NCBI GenBank assembly: GCA_029976025.1
Contig: JARKNX010000222.1
Location: 62,001 to 126,000, forward strand
Direction of reading: 5' to 3'
From: Aggregatilineales bacterium
GTDB lineage: Bacteria > Chloroflexota > Anaerolineae > Aggregatilineales > Ch27
DNA: 64,000 nt
Part shown: one piece after another, positions 39,771 through 49,799 of the stretch
How the letters are laid out: each line of letters opens with the position of its first letter
Numbering within the stretch: the stretch's first letter is position 1
Notes under the pieces: generated by a model
Database searches by the model: none
Told to the model about the DNA's origin: nothing
What the model saw: the letters and a program-made list of their open reading frames with translations, nothing else
Translations under genes and position numbers: made by a program

Positions 39771-40883
39771 TCAGCCAGCCAGCACCTGCCGGTATACCCG
39801 GTGGACGACCGCTGCCGTATGCTGCCAGGTGAAGCCGGCGGCCCGCGCCAGACCATCCGAACGCAGCCGCTGGCGCAGGGCCGCATCGGTCAGCAGCGCG
39901 TAAAGGCCGCGGGCGATATCCTCAACATCGTCCGGATCAACCAGCAGGCCCGCCTCCCCCACAACCTCGGGGAGCGAGCTGCGGTCAGACGCCAGGACAG
40001 GAACGCCGCAGGCCATCGCCTCCAGCGCCGTCAGACCGAATCCCTCGTAGAAAGATGGAATCGCCAGGACGCTGGCTGTATTATACAGGCCGGGCAGCAG
40101 GGCCGGCGGCACATCCTCCCGCCAGAGCACAACCTCGCTCAGCTCCAGCATCTGCACACTGGCGAAAATCTCCTCAAACAGCCAGCCGCGGCGGCCAGCC
40201 AGCACCAGCGGCGGCGCATCCGGCAGCAGCTCGCGCAGGCGCCGGTAGGCTCGCAGGAGGCCGGTGACATTCTTGCGCGGCTCGAAGGTCCCCACAAAAA
40301 GGATGCTGCCGCGCGGCACGTCCAGATCACGACAGGCTGTCGCGATCTCCTCCTCTGCCAGCGGACGAAAGGCGCTCTCGACCCCCAGCAGATGCACGCT
40401 GATCTTTTCCGCCGGGACATCGAGCATCGTCATCAGGTCTGCCCTGGTGGCTTCTGAATCGGCCAGGATATGGTCCGCCTGGCGCACGGCCCGCGCAATC
40501 TGGCCGTTATAGTAGCGGCGACTCTCGGCAGTCAGGAGCCGGGGATAATGCAGAAAATTCAAATCGTGCACGGTGATCACAAAATGTCGTGCCCCGGCCA
40601 GCGGCGGGATGAAATCAGGGCTGTGCAGCAGGTCCAGCCGCCGGGGGATAAGTTCCGCCGCGAGCGTCCACCGCTCCAGGCGGTGGTGGCAGGGCGTCCA
40701 CAGCGAGGCGCGCCGGAAGCCGGGGCCGGGCGCGGTCGATCGCCGATCCTTGCGACTGTACAGCACAGTGTAATCAGCCTGATTGTCAAGCGCGGCCAGC
40801 GCCTCAATCACCCGCCGAATATAAGTGGCGATCCCGCCTTCGCGATAGTGAAGCAAACGAGCATCAATCCCGATATGACTCAT
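39771..40883 (-). CDS. GT4 glycosyltransferase
   Basis: 370 residues. IGIDARLLHYREGGIATYIR opens the protein, and ILFVGTFEPRKNVTGLLRAY and IPSFYEGFGLTALEAMACG are classic GT4 motifs with the E-x7-E pair. Resembles mannosyltransferases of surface polysaccharide clusters. The start at 40883 has no ribosome site and lies 7 bases after a TATACT box, suggesting a leaderless mRNA; a longer frame would begin upstream of that box. First gene of the GT4-GT4-GT9 operon. Confidence 0.85.
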   Translation of the reverse strand: MSHIGIDARLLHYREGGIATYIRRVIEALAALDNQADYTVLYSRKDRRSTAPGPGFRRASLWTPCHHRLERWTLAAELIPRRLDLLHSPDFIPPLAGARHFVITVHDLNFLHYPRLLTAESRRYYNGQIARAVRQADHILADSEATRADLMTMLDVPAEKISVHLLGVESAFRPLAEEEIATACRDLDVPRGSILFVGTFEPRKNVTGLLRAYRRLRELLPDAPPLVLAGRRGWLFEEIFASVQMLELSEVVLWREDVPPALLPGLYNTASVLAIPSFYEGFGLTALEAMACGVPVLASDRSSLPEVVGEAGLLVDPDDVEDIARGLYALLTDAALRQRLRSDGLARAAGFTWQHTAAVVHRVYRQVLAG

Positions 40884-40890
40884 GGTCGCA

Positions 40891-40919
40891 AGTATAACCC
40901 AGCTTGAGCGCCCGGTGAG
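40891..40919 (-). promoter_or_regulatory. promoter of the GT4-GT4-GT9 operon (leaderless start)
   Basis: On the minus strand CTCACC, 17 bases, TATACT, then 7 bases to the ATG at 40883. The -35 is weak (3 of 6); the -10 is strong. Confidence 0.5.
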
Positions 40920-40956
40920 AGGATCAGTTGCGGGCGGAAGCAAGGCGGTTTCTCCG

Positions 40957-40986
40957 TTGGCGTCCGGGACAGCCTGATGCTACAAT
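40957..40986 (+). promoter_or_regulatory. promoter of the YjjX/AAC(3) operon
   Basis: TTGGCG, 18 bases, TACAAT with the extended -10 TGC. The start point should be near 40993, leaving only about 13 bases of leader, which contain GGAG. Confidence 0.6.
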
Positions 40987-41005
40987 GCCAGACGTGGAGC
41001 AACCC

Positions 41006-41569
41006 ATGCACATCGTCATCGGATCTCTGAATCCGGTCAAGCAGCAGGCCGCCCGCAGCGTGCTGGCGCCCCTGTATCCTGGCGCCACCTTCGAGGGGGT
41101 CGAGGCTCCGTCACGCGTGCCGGCCCAGCCCCGCGGCGATCAGGAAACACGGAGCGGGGCCATCAACCGCGCTCGCGCCGCGCTGGCCAGCACCGGCGCC
41201 GATCTGGCCGTCGGGTTTGAAAGCGGCCTGATTGAAACCGAGCTGGGGCTGATGACCTGCGCCTGGTGTGCCGTAATTGCGCCCGATGGCCGGCTGGGCG
41301 TCGGCGGCGGCTCGCATATGATGCTGCCCCCGGACGTAAAACCGCAGATTGAGGAAGGGATGGAGTTGGGAGACGTGATAGATCGCCTGACTGGCCGGCG
41401 GAACTCCAAACATGCTGAAGGGGCGATCGGGCTGCTGACCGTCGGCCTGGAATCGCGAGAGACGGCCTACGCCCATACGCTGCGCCTGGCCCTGGCACCT
41501 TTCCGCAGCTCTGACCGGTATACGCCGCCAGCGAACGGCGGAGAAGCGGCCCAGGAGCGCGATCGGTGA
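41006..41569 (+). CDS. inosine/xanthosine triphosphatase (YjjX/DUF84)
   Basis: 187 residues. IVIGSLNPVKQQAARSVL, PRGDQETRSGAINRARAA and LAVGFESGL follow the YjjX/NTPase order, with the last segment near the metal-binding acid. These enzymes hydrolyse ITP/XTP so that damaged nucleotides do not enter nucleic acids. I start at the ATG at 41006, 7 bases after GGAG, which also matches the E. coli N-terminus (MHxV); an earlier ATG at 40985 lies inside the -10 box. The next gene starts in its stop codon. Confidence 0.85.
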   Translation: MHIVIGSLNPVKQQAARSVLAPLYPGATFEGVEAPSRVPAQPRGDQETRSGAINRARAALASTGADLAVGFESGLIETELGLMTCAWCAVIAPDGRLGVGGGSHMMLPPDVKPQIEEGMELGDVIDRLTGRRNSKHAEGAIGLLTVGLESRETAYAHTLRLALAPFRSSDRYTPPANGGEAAQERDR

Positions 41570-42390
41570 GCGAAGCTCAGGTGATCAGCCAGACTGGCCA
41601 GAACCCGGTGACCGTTGCCACACTGGTCGCCGATCTGGCTGCGCTCGGCCTGCGTCCGGGTATGATAGTGCTGGCGCACACCGCCCTGAGCCGTCTGGGA
41701 TGGGTGTGCGGCGGCCCGGTGGCGGTTATTCAGGCGCTGGAGACCGTCCTCGGTCCAGAGGGGACTCTGGTTATGCCTGCCCATTCCGGCAATCTCTCCG
41801 ATCCATCCTACTGGGTAAACCCGCCTGTGCCAGAAAGCTGGTGGCCGATCATTCGCGACACCATGCCGGCCTACGATCCCGATCTGACGCCGACCTTTGG
41901 CATCGGCGTCACGGCGGAATGCTTCCGCAAGCAGGCCGGTGTCCTGCGCAGTGGACATCCGTCGGTCTCGTTCGCGGCCCGGGGCAAGCACGCCGTCGCA
42001 ATCACATCTCACCATGCCCTTGATTACTGCCTGGGCGACCAGTCGCCGCTGGCCCGGCTGTACGAGCTGGACGCCTGGGTGCTGCTGCTCGGCGTCGGAC
42101 ATGGCAGCAATACATCCCTGCACCTCGCCGAGTATCGGGCCAGCTATCCCGGCAAAACGATCGTTCAGCAGGGGGCGCCTGTCCAGAGCGAAGGCGGTCG
42201 CCGCTGGGTGAGTTACGCCGATGTTGACTGGGACGCCGACGATTTCTGCCAGATCGGAGATGCCTTTGAATCTACCGGACACATCCAGCGCGGCCCTGTC
42301 GGGTACGGGGAAGCCCGCCTGATGCGTCAGCGCCCGCTGGTTGATTTTGCCGTAGAATGGATGGCCGCTCACCGCCGACTCCAATCGTGA
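41566..42390 (+). CDS. AAC(3)-family N-acetyltransferase
   Basis: 274 residues of the antibiotic N-acetyltransferase fold (FrbF/YokD/AAC(3)). LVADLAALGLRPGMIVLAHTALSRLGWVCGG, VLGPEGTLVMPAHSGN, LRSGHPSVSFAARGKHA and LLLGVGHGSNTSLHLAE are the expected blocks, with the acetyl-CoA and active-site His in the last two. Family members acetylate aminoglycosides, but many chromosomal relatives have unknown substrates. The GTG start overlaps the YjjX stop (GTGA). A resistance role is possible, not shown. Confidence 0.8.
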   Translation: MSEAQVISQTGQNPVTVATLVADLAALGLRPGMIVLAHTALSRLGWVCGGPVAVIQALETVLGPEGTLVMPAHSGNLSDPSYWVNPPVPESWWPIIRDTMPAYDPDLTPTFGIGVTAECFRKQAGVLRSGHPSVSFAARGKHAVAITSHHALDYCLGDQSPLARLYELDAWVLLLGVGHGSNTSLHLAEYRASYPGKTIVQQGAPVQSEGGRRWVSYADVDWDADDFCQIGDAFESTGHIQRGPVGYGEARLMRQRPLVDFAVEWMAAHRRLQS

Positions 42391-42434
42391 CGGCTCATAC
42401 AGGATTGCTGTCTGAATAACGGGGGAGATTTCTT

Positions 42435-43679
42435 ATGAAGAACCTGTCCTTGTTGATAACTTTCATTGCCATCCTGATCATGCTGGCCGCTTGCGGCGGT
42501 CAGACGGAGCCGCCCGTCGATCTGCAGGTGTTAAACACGCCCAGTACGGAGGCCGTGCCCGCCCGCCCGGTGATTACGATGACCGCCGGCGAACAGGAAT
42601 ATACCGGCCTGCCGGCAACTTACTGCTGGCCGCAGGCGGCCAACAATGTCCGCTGCGAGCCGGACCCGATGAACCTGCAGCCCGCCACTACGGTGGACGT
42701 CGCCACCGGTGAGCAGCTCACGTTCACCGTCGCCAGCGAGACAGGCATCCCCGCCCTCTTTTACGCCACCTTCCTGGACGAGACAGATGCCAGCGGGAAA
42801 CCCGTCGAGGTGGATTTCGGCAACACGGACAGCACAGCCTATACCGTCGATCTGGGCGGGGGGGTACACCGTGTCCGGCTGACGGCGGAATATCCGGGCG
42901 ATAACGGCGATATTCACTTCGTGACCTACGTATTCGCCGTGCAGGTGCCGCAGGAAGTGGCGGAAGTGCCTACCCAGGAGCCGACAGCCACCCTCGAGCC
43001 GACCAGGGAACCGACGGCTACCGCCGCGCCAACCGAAGTGCTGATGCAGCCGACCGAAGAGCCGACAGCCAGCGCTGAGCCAACTGATACTCCGGAAGCT
43101 ACACCCGGCAAACCAACCCCCGGAGCCACGGAGACGCCCGTCGTGCCTACCCCCACTGTCGTGGTAGAACCGACAACCCAGCCTGTGGAGCCGACGACTC
43201 CGCCGACCGCTATCCCGCCCACTGAAGTAGCTACCGCTCTGCCCACAACAGCGCCCCCAACGCCAGTTCCACCGGGCGCGGGAGCGGGCGGCGCCGGCCT
43301 CGCGGATATCCCGGAGGTCGTGGTCGTGAATGGCGCGGTGACCTTCCCGCCCTCCGGAGTGGCCGTCTGCACGCCCGATGCAGCGGGCGCGCTGGCCTGT
43401 GTGGAACAGCCCGCCGCCCCGGGCAGCGATCGCATCCGGGTGAGTGACGGCGATACGCTGCGCATCGACCTCGCTGAAGGCGGGCCGGCGGCCATGGCAA
43501 TCAGCCTGGTCAGCAGCGATGGCAGCCGTGAGCTGGACAGATACGAACTGCCGGGCGGCTCGATCGCCCTGTATACAGTCATGGCCGGCGCTCCGGGTAA
43601 TTACACCCTGAAGGTCGCGACAACCTGGCCGGACAGCAGAGAAGTAAATTACTTCTTCCGCCTGCAGGTACAGGGGTAG
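42435..43679 (+). CDS. lipoprotein with Pro/Thr-rich spacer
   Basis: 414 residues. The signal peptide ends in the lipobox LMLAAC with Cys20, so it should be lipid-anchored on the outer leaflet of the membrane. A globular domain (about 45-175, ending DIHFVTYVFAVQVP) is followed by about 115 residues of repeated PTxEPTA-type linker, then a C-terminal beta domain (ADIPEVVVVNGAVTFPPSG onward, ending VNYFFRLQVQG). The two domains look similar in outline (GEQLTFTV against GDTLRIDL), possibly a duplication. No catalytic motif. Ribosome site GGGGGAGATTTCTT. Confidence 0.8.
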   Translation: MKNLSLLITFIAILIMLAACGGQTEPPVDLQVLNTPSTEAVPARPVITMTAGEQEYTGLPATYCWPQAANNVRCEPDPMNLQPATTVDVATGEQLTFTVASETGIPALFYATFLDETDASGKPVEVDFGNTDSTAYTVDLGGGVHRVRLTAEYPGDNGDIHFVTYVFAVQVPQEVAEVPTQEPTATLEPTREPTATAAPTEVLMQPTEEPTASAEPTDTPEATPGKPTPGATETPVVPTPTVVVEPTTQPVEPTTPPTAIPPTEVATALPTTAPPTPVPPGAGAGGAGLADIPEVVVVNGAVTFPPSGVAVCTPDAAGALACVEQPAAPGSDRIRVSDGDTLRIDLAEGGPAAMAISLVSSDGSRELDRYELPGGSIALYTVMAGAPGNYTLKVATTWPDSREVNYFFRLQVQG

Positions 43680-43728
43680 ACGGCCCGGCTGCTACGAGGC
43701 GCGGCGATGACAGCGCGAAAACCTTATC

Positions 43729-43764
43729 CCGCATGGAGGGGGCACCCTCTCCATGCGGTTTGTC
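43729..43764 (+). terminator. intrinsic terminator after the lipoprotein gene
   Basis: CCGCATGGAGGG pairs with CTCTCCATGCGG (one wobble) around a short loop, followed by TTTGTCT. Confidence 0.75.
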
Positions 43765-43807
43765 TGTATGTTAACCTCACCCCGCCGGATATATATGGAG
43801 TATTATG

Positions 43808-46247
<2,440 letters not shown>

Positions 46248-46260
46248 ATGTAGCGGGGGG

Positions 46261-46394
46261 GCATTTCAGATTGGGAGCAAAAAACTGGAACTGTAGAGAG
46301 GCGCAAAGAAAGAACAGAAGCCTTTTCCTTGCGTCCTCTGTGTCCCGGCGGTTCAAAGTCTTTTCTTCCCAGAGATTCCCCCAATCTGAAATGC
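46261..46394. repeat. MITE-like inverted-repeat element, copy 2
   Basis: The ends GCATTTCAGATTGGG (46261-46275) and CCCAATCTGAAATGC (46380-46394) are perfect 15-bp inverted repeats. Between them are AAAAAACTGGAA, GCGCAAAGAAAG, GCGTCCTCTGTGTC and TTCAAAGTCTTTTCTTCCC, the same blocks as at 32071-32213. The inner palindrome is more decayed than in copy 1. Non-coding; lies in the 241-base gap after galT. Confidence 0.8.
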
Positions 46395-46488
46395 ATCCAC
46401 TTACCGGGTGTGCGCTGTGTCCTGGTTAGAATTCGTGGTAGAATGCACAGGGTAGCCTGAACAGGAATTGCCGCAGAGATTTGAGAAT

Positions 46489-46929
46489 ATGACACAGCGC
46501 ACGCCAGAGCAGCAGCACAAGCAACAGGTCCGCCGGCAGATTGTCCTGCCGATGGCGGGCGTCATACTGGCGCTGGCGGCGATCCTCCTCTTCGTGATTC
46601 TCCTCCTCAGCGGCCGCCAGTTCAATGCGGTATCTAATTTCACCCTCGTCTTCATCTTCCTGCTGCCAACAATGTTGCTGTGCCTGATTCCGACATTCGT
46701 GCTGCTGGCGCTGGCCCTGTGGTCGATCTTCTATGCCGGCCGGGCGGCGGCACCACTGGGCAGGGGCCGCACGGCGGTGATCGGCGCCCTGGAAGGGGCG
46801 CGAAAACAAATACCCCTCATAGCTGCACCTGTCATTGCCTTACAAAGCCGCCTGGCTTACTGGGAACATATCGTGACGGGCGGTCAAAAACCGGCCCCAT
46901 CGGAGGAGGAACACCCGTATGGAGAGTAG
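46489..46929 (+). CDS. small membrane protein of unknown function
   Basis: 146 residues with two strong membrane helices near 22-41 (MAGVILALAAILLFVILLL) and 52-82 (FTLVFIFLLPTMLLCLIPTF, then VLLALALWSIFYAG). It has a basic N-terminus (HKQQVRRQ) and an amphipathic C-terminal helix (ALEGARKQIPLIAAPVIALQ). No family recognised. The ATG at 46489 has only a poor ribosome site. Two TAGAAT boxes at 46427 and 46439 could be -10 sequences. The next gene starts within its last 11 bases. Confidence 0.6.
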   Translation: MTQRTPEQQHKQQVRRQIVLPMAGVILALAAILLFVILLLSGRQFNAVSNFTLVFIFLLPTMLLCLIPTFVLLALALWSIFYAGRAAAPLGRGRTAVIGALEGARKQIPLIAAPVIALQSRLAYWEHIVTGGQKPAPSEEEHPYGE

Positions 46930-47176
46930 ACCTGACGCGCCAGCCGCTGTCACCCCGGCGCCCCGCGCCCTCGACTGGAAGACACAGTCCTACCTGCTCG
47001 GCATCATTGGGGGGCTGCTGCTTGGCGTGTTGGCCGCGTATCTGTATGTCCGCGCCACTGAAGAAAATACTAAGGGGGGCAGCCCGAAAGGTATCAAAAC
47101 CGGCGACGCCATGAAGCTGACCCTGTCTATTCTGACTCTGGTGCGGCAGATCGCCGAAATAGGCGGCAAGTCCTGA
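46919..47176 (+). CDS. small single-helix membrane protein
   Basis: 85 residues. One membrane helix near 26-43 (YLLGIIGGLLLGVLAAYLYV), then a Lys/Gly turn and a C-terminal amphipathic helix (AMKLTLSILTLVRQIAEIGG). Function unknown. A strong ribosome site (GGAGGAGGAA) inside the preceding gene and an 11-base overlap show the pair is co-translated, perhaps as two parts of one membrane complex. Confidence 0.65.
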   Translation: MESRPDAPAAVTPAPRALDWKTQSYLLGIIGGLLLGVLAAYLYVRATEENTKGGSPKGIKTGDAMKLTLSILTLVRQIAEIGGKS

Positions 47177-47204
47177 GGACCATCCCGGCACACACGCTGA
47201 TCGG

Positions 47205-47231
47205 ATCGGGCTTCTTTGAGGCCCGATTTTT
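47205..47231 (+). terminator. intrinsic terminator of the small membrane-protein pair
   Basis: ATCGGGC pairs with GCCCGAT around a 9-base loop, followed by TTTT. Confidence 0.85.
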
Positions 47232-47347
47232 GCCTTCCGCCGGGCACGAAGCTGTCAGGCAGGTGTCGAGCACATCACCCTTGAATCCGGTATGATCCGC
47301 CGCTGCGCATTCATAATGGCCCCTGACCGGCCCGACGATCGATCCCT

Positions 47348-48547
47348 ATGATTTTTGCCCCTCGCCTCTGGCAGGAAGTGCGTCTCTTCGGGCGGCCGTG
47401 GCAGGTATGGCGCGGCTGGCTCATCCGGCTGGGGCTGGCGGTGGTCCTGCTGGCGCCTTTGCGCCCGGCGCCGCCGCGAGCCGTGATGGGGCCGCCAGGC
47501 GTCGTCCAGACCACCCAGCCCCTGTTATGTATGCACACCCGCCTGATCGATGAAGTTGAGGAGTGGAAGATACAGCGCTCCCTGGAAATGGTGCGCGAAA
47601 TGGGGGCGGATACGATTGTGGAATTCTTCCCCTGGGCGTATCTTGAACCTGAACCCGGCGCCTATAACTGGACGCAGGCCGACCGCATCATTGCCCATGC
47701 CGCCAACCAGGGGTTGAGCGTGATCGCCCGGCTGGGGCTGGTGCCGGCCTGGGCGCGGCCAGAGCCAGATCCCAACAGCCTGGGGACTCTGGACGCCGGG
47801 CGCGGAGGAGACACCACGCTCAACTATCTGGAAGAGGCGCGTTTCCCGGATTTTGCCCGTTTTGCCGCCGCCTTCGCCGGGCGCTACGCCGGCGTCGTCA
47901 ACGACATCATCGTCTGGAACGAGCCTAATCTCACGTTTGAGTGGGGCTACCGCCTGGTCAGCCCGACCGAATATACAGAGCTGCTCCGGCAAAGCTACCG
48001 GGCTATCAAGGAAGCGAATCCGGATGCGATTGTGCTGGCTGCGCCGATGGCTCCCACTCTGGAGCCAGAAGGCAGCCCCTGGGGGTTGAACGATCTGATC
48101 TTCATCGAGGAGATGTACCGGGCTGGCGCCGCCGGCTTCTTCGATGCACTGGCGGTGCACACCTACGGCTTCACCTTCCCTCCGGAAGCCGAGCCTGATC
48201 CGGAAGTCCTCAACTTCCGCCGAATCGAGCTGATACACGATATCATGGTTGCCTACGGTGATGCCAACACGCCCATCATCGTCACCGAGAGCGGGTGGAA
48301 CGATCACCCGCGCTGGACCAAAGCCGTCCGACCGGTGCAGCGCATCCGTTATACTATCGACAGTTACGAATGGGCCGAAGCGCATATGCCCTATGTGCAA
48401 AAGTTGTGCCAGTGGGTGCTCCGCTACCCCGCCCCTACGCGCAGTTACCCGGACAATTTCACCTTTCTGACCCCGGATTTTCGCCCCCGGCCGATCTACG
48501 ACTACCTGCGGGCTTATGCTCAGGGGCGGGAGATGGCGCTGCCGTGA
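47348..48547 (+). CDS. clan GH-A glycoside hydrolase (GH5/GH39-like), exported
   Basis: 399 residues. A signal or anchor helix near 24-37 (LIRLGLAVVLLAPL) precedes a TIM-barrel domain. DIIVWNEPNLTFEWG gives the acid/base Glu192 and NTPIIVTESGWND the nucleophile Glu314, the two carboxylates on strands 4 and 7 that mark clan GH-A. Substrate cannot be read; the resemblance is to GH39/GH5 beta-glycosidases and to catalytic-like proteins of bacterial surface systems. The downstream solute-binding protein starts in its stop codon, so the pair may act on and sense one sugar. No clear ribosome site before the ATG. Confidence 0.75.
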   Translation: MIFAPRLWQEVRLFGRPWQVWRGWLIRLGLAVVLLAPLRPAPPRAVMGPPGVVQTTQPLLCMHTRLIDEVEEWKIQRSLEMVREMGADTIVEFFPWAYLEPEPGAYNWTQADRIIAHAANQGLSVIARLGLVPAWARPEPDPNSLGTLDAGRGGDTTLNYLEEARFPDFARFAAAFAGRYAGVVNDIIVWNEPNLTFEWGYRLVSPTEYTELLRQSYRAIKEANPDAIVLAAPMAPTLEPEGSPWGLNDLIFIEEMYRAGAAGFFDALAVHTYGFTFPPEAEPDPEVLNFRRIELIHDIMVAYGDANTPIIVTESGWNDHPRWTKAVRPVQRIRYTIDSYEWAEAHMPYVQKLCQWVLRYPAPTRSYPDNFTFLTPDFRPRPIYDYLRAYAQGREMALP

Positions 48548-49353
48548 TCGCGCGTCTGCATCGTTTACCCCCGGCGCAGCGACTGCTGCTGGGCGTGGCC
48601 TGCCTGCTGGGGGCGATCTGGCTGGCTCCTCCGCTGGCGCGCTGGGCGTGGAGCCTGATCTCTCCCCGCGCCGACCTGCCGATGCTGCCCTATGGCGAAT
48701 TGCGGGTGGGGATTGACGCCAGCTACCCCCCTTTCGGCCTGGACGTAGGCGGAGAGCTGACCGGCCTGGATGTGGACCTGGCCAGGGCGGTCGCCCGGGA
48801 GCTGGGCGTGCCGCTGCATTTCATCAATATGGGCTACGATGGGTTGTACGATTCGCTCCGCGCGGACCAGGCAGATGCGCTGTTTTCCGCCCTGCGCGTC
48901 GATCCTCTGCGCTTTGGCGATGCCCGCTATACGCCAGCCTACTTCGATGCGGGCCAGGTCCTGGTGCGCCCTGCTGACTCCGAGCTGAACGGTATGGCCG
49001 ATCTGGAGGGGCGGAATCTGGCGGTGGAATTCGGCACGGAAGGCGAGCTGGAGGCGCGGCGGTGGCAGCGGCGGCTGGCCGCCCTGGCTGTCGCCTCCTA
49101 CGACACGGCCTCCGTAGCGCTGGACGCTGTACTCGCGGGCGAGGCGGACGCCGCGCTGGTGGACGCCATCTCGGCGCGGCTGTGGCTGCGGGAGCATAAC
49201 GGGCTGGCGATCGCTCCGGAGTACGTCACCCATGATCTCTACGCCGTCGCGGTGCGGGTAGAGAATGTCCGGCTGTGGGAAGCGATTAGCGCCGCGCTGG
49301 CCAAGCTGCTCGAAGACGGCACAGTAGATCGCATTGTTGCTGGCTGGCTGTAG
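48544..49353 (+). CDS. extracellular solute-binding protein, family 3
   Basis: 269 residues. An N-terminal hydrophobic helix (LLLGVACLLGAIWLA), then ELRVGIDASYPPFGLDVGGELTGLDVDLARAVARELGV, the hallmark start of family 3 periplasmic binding proteins, and LEGRNLAVEFGTEGE in the second lobe. Such proteins bind amino acids or small polar compounds for ABC import or sensing. No permease or ATPase lies next to it, so it may be a sensor or use a distant transporter. It lacks a lipobox. The GTG start overlaps the hydrolase stop (GTGA); I do not accept the longer upstream frame, which would overlap the hydrolase by 250 bases. Confidence 0.8.
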   Translation: MIARLHRLPPAQRLLLGVACLLGAIWLAPPLARWAWSLISPRADLPMLPYGELRVGIDASYPPFGLDVGGELTGLDVDLARAVARELGVPLHFINMGYDGLYDSLRADQADALFSALRVDPLRFGDARYTPAYFDAGQVLVRPADSELNGMADLEGRNLAVEFGTEGELEARRWQRRLAALAVASYDTASVALDAVLAGEADAALVDAISARLWLREHNGLAIAPEYVTHDLYAVAVRVENVRLWEAISAALAKLLEDGTVDRIVAGWL

Positions 49354-49375
49354 GTAATCGTGAGGAGAAAAAGAT

Positions 49376-49738
49376 ATGGTCCATATCCGGCATCAGGATG
49401 ACTGTACGCCGCTCGTCAGCTCACATGGCGAAGTGGTCTACGAGCTGGTGGGGCACGCCGCGGGTGGGTCGATCCGGCACAGCATCGCCCACATTGAGCT
49501 GCCCCCCGGCAGGGCCTCCCTGAAGCATTACCATCCGGAAGCCGAGGAGTCCTACACTATCCTGAGCGGGACGGGGCGGCTGGAAGTCAACGGGGAGGCG
49601 GTCCCCCTCGGGCCTGGCCAGTGCGCTGTCATTCCGGCTGGCATGACGCACCAGATTTTCAACGACGGGCCGGAAACGCTCCATTTTCTGGCGGTCTGCG
49701 TCCCGGCCTGGACGCCGGATAACAGCGTCTATCTCTGA
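49376..49738 (+). CDS. cupin-domain protein
   Basis: 120 residues in a single cupin barrel. LKHYHPEAEESYTILSGTG supplies His51, His53 and Glu57, and PAGMTHQIFNDG supplies His92, the usual metal ligands. Such small cupins are mannose-6-phosphate-isomerase-like or act as enzymes or sensors; the substrate is unknown. Ribosome site AGGAG before ATG. Separated by 22 bases from the solute-binding protein, so probably co-transcribed. Confidence 0.8.
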   Translation: MVHIRHQDDCTPLVSSHGEVVYELVGHAAGGSIRHSIAHIELPPGRASLKHYHPEAEESYTILSGTGRLEVNGEAVPLGPGQCAVIPAGMTHQIFNDGPETLHFLAVCVPAWTPDNSVYL

Positions 49739-49773
49739 AAAAGCGCGCGGAGCGCAGCAGTAGCGCTCCGCGC
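49738..49773 (-). terminator. intrinsic terminator between convergent genes
   Basis: On the minus strand GCGCGGAGCGC pairs with GCGCTCCGCGC (11 bp, 7-base loop) and is followed by GCTTTTT. It ends the ParA operon and may also stop the cupin transcript. Confidence 0.8.
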
Positions 49774-49799
49774 CCTCACACTCCGGATAATGCCAGGGC

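Noticed and set aside
42960-43300. Repeated PTxEPTA-type stretch in the lipoprotein considered as a CRISPR or tandem DNA repeat
   Set aside because: The repeats are protein-level, irregular in length and codon use, and lack equal spacers; this is a Pro/Thr linker.
48295-48543. Longer N-terminus of the solute-binding protein
   Set aside because: It would overlap the hydrolase gene by 250 bases; the GTG at 48544 gives a normal signal helix and a typical 4-base overlap.
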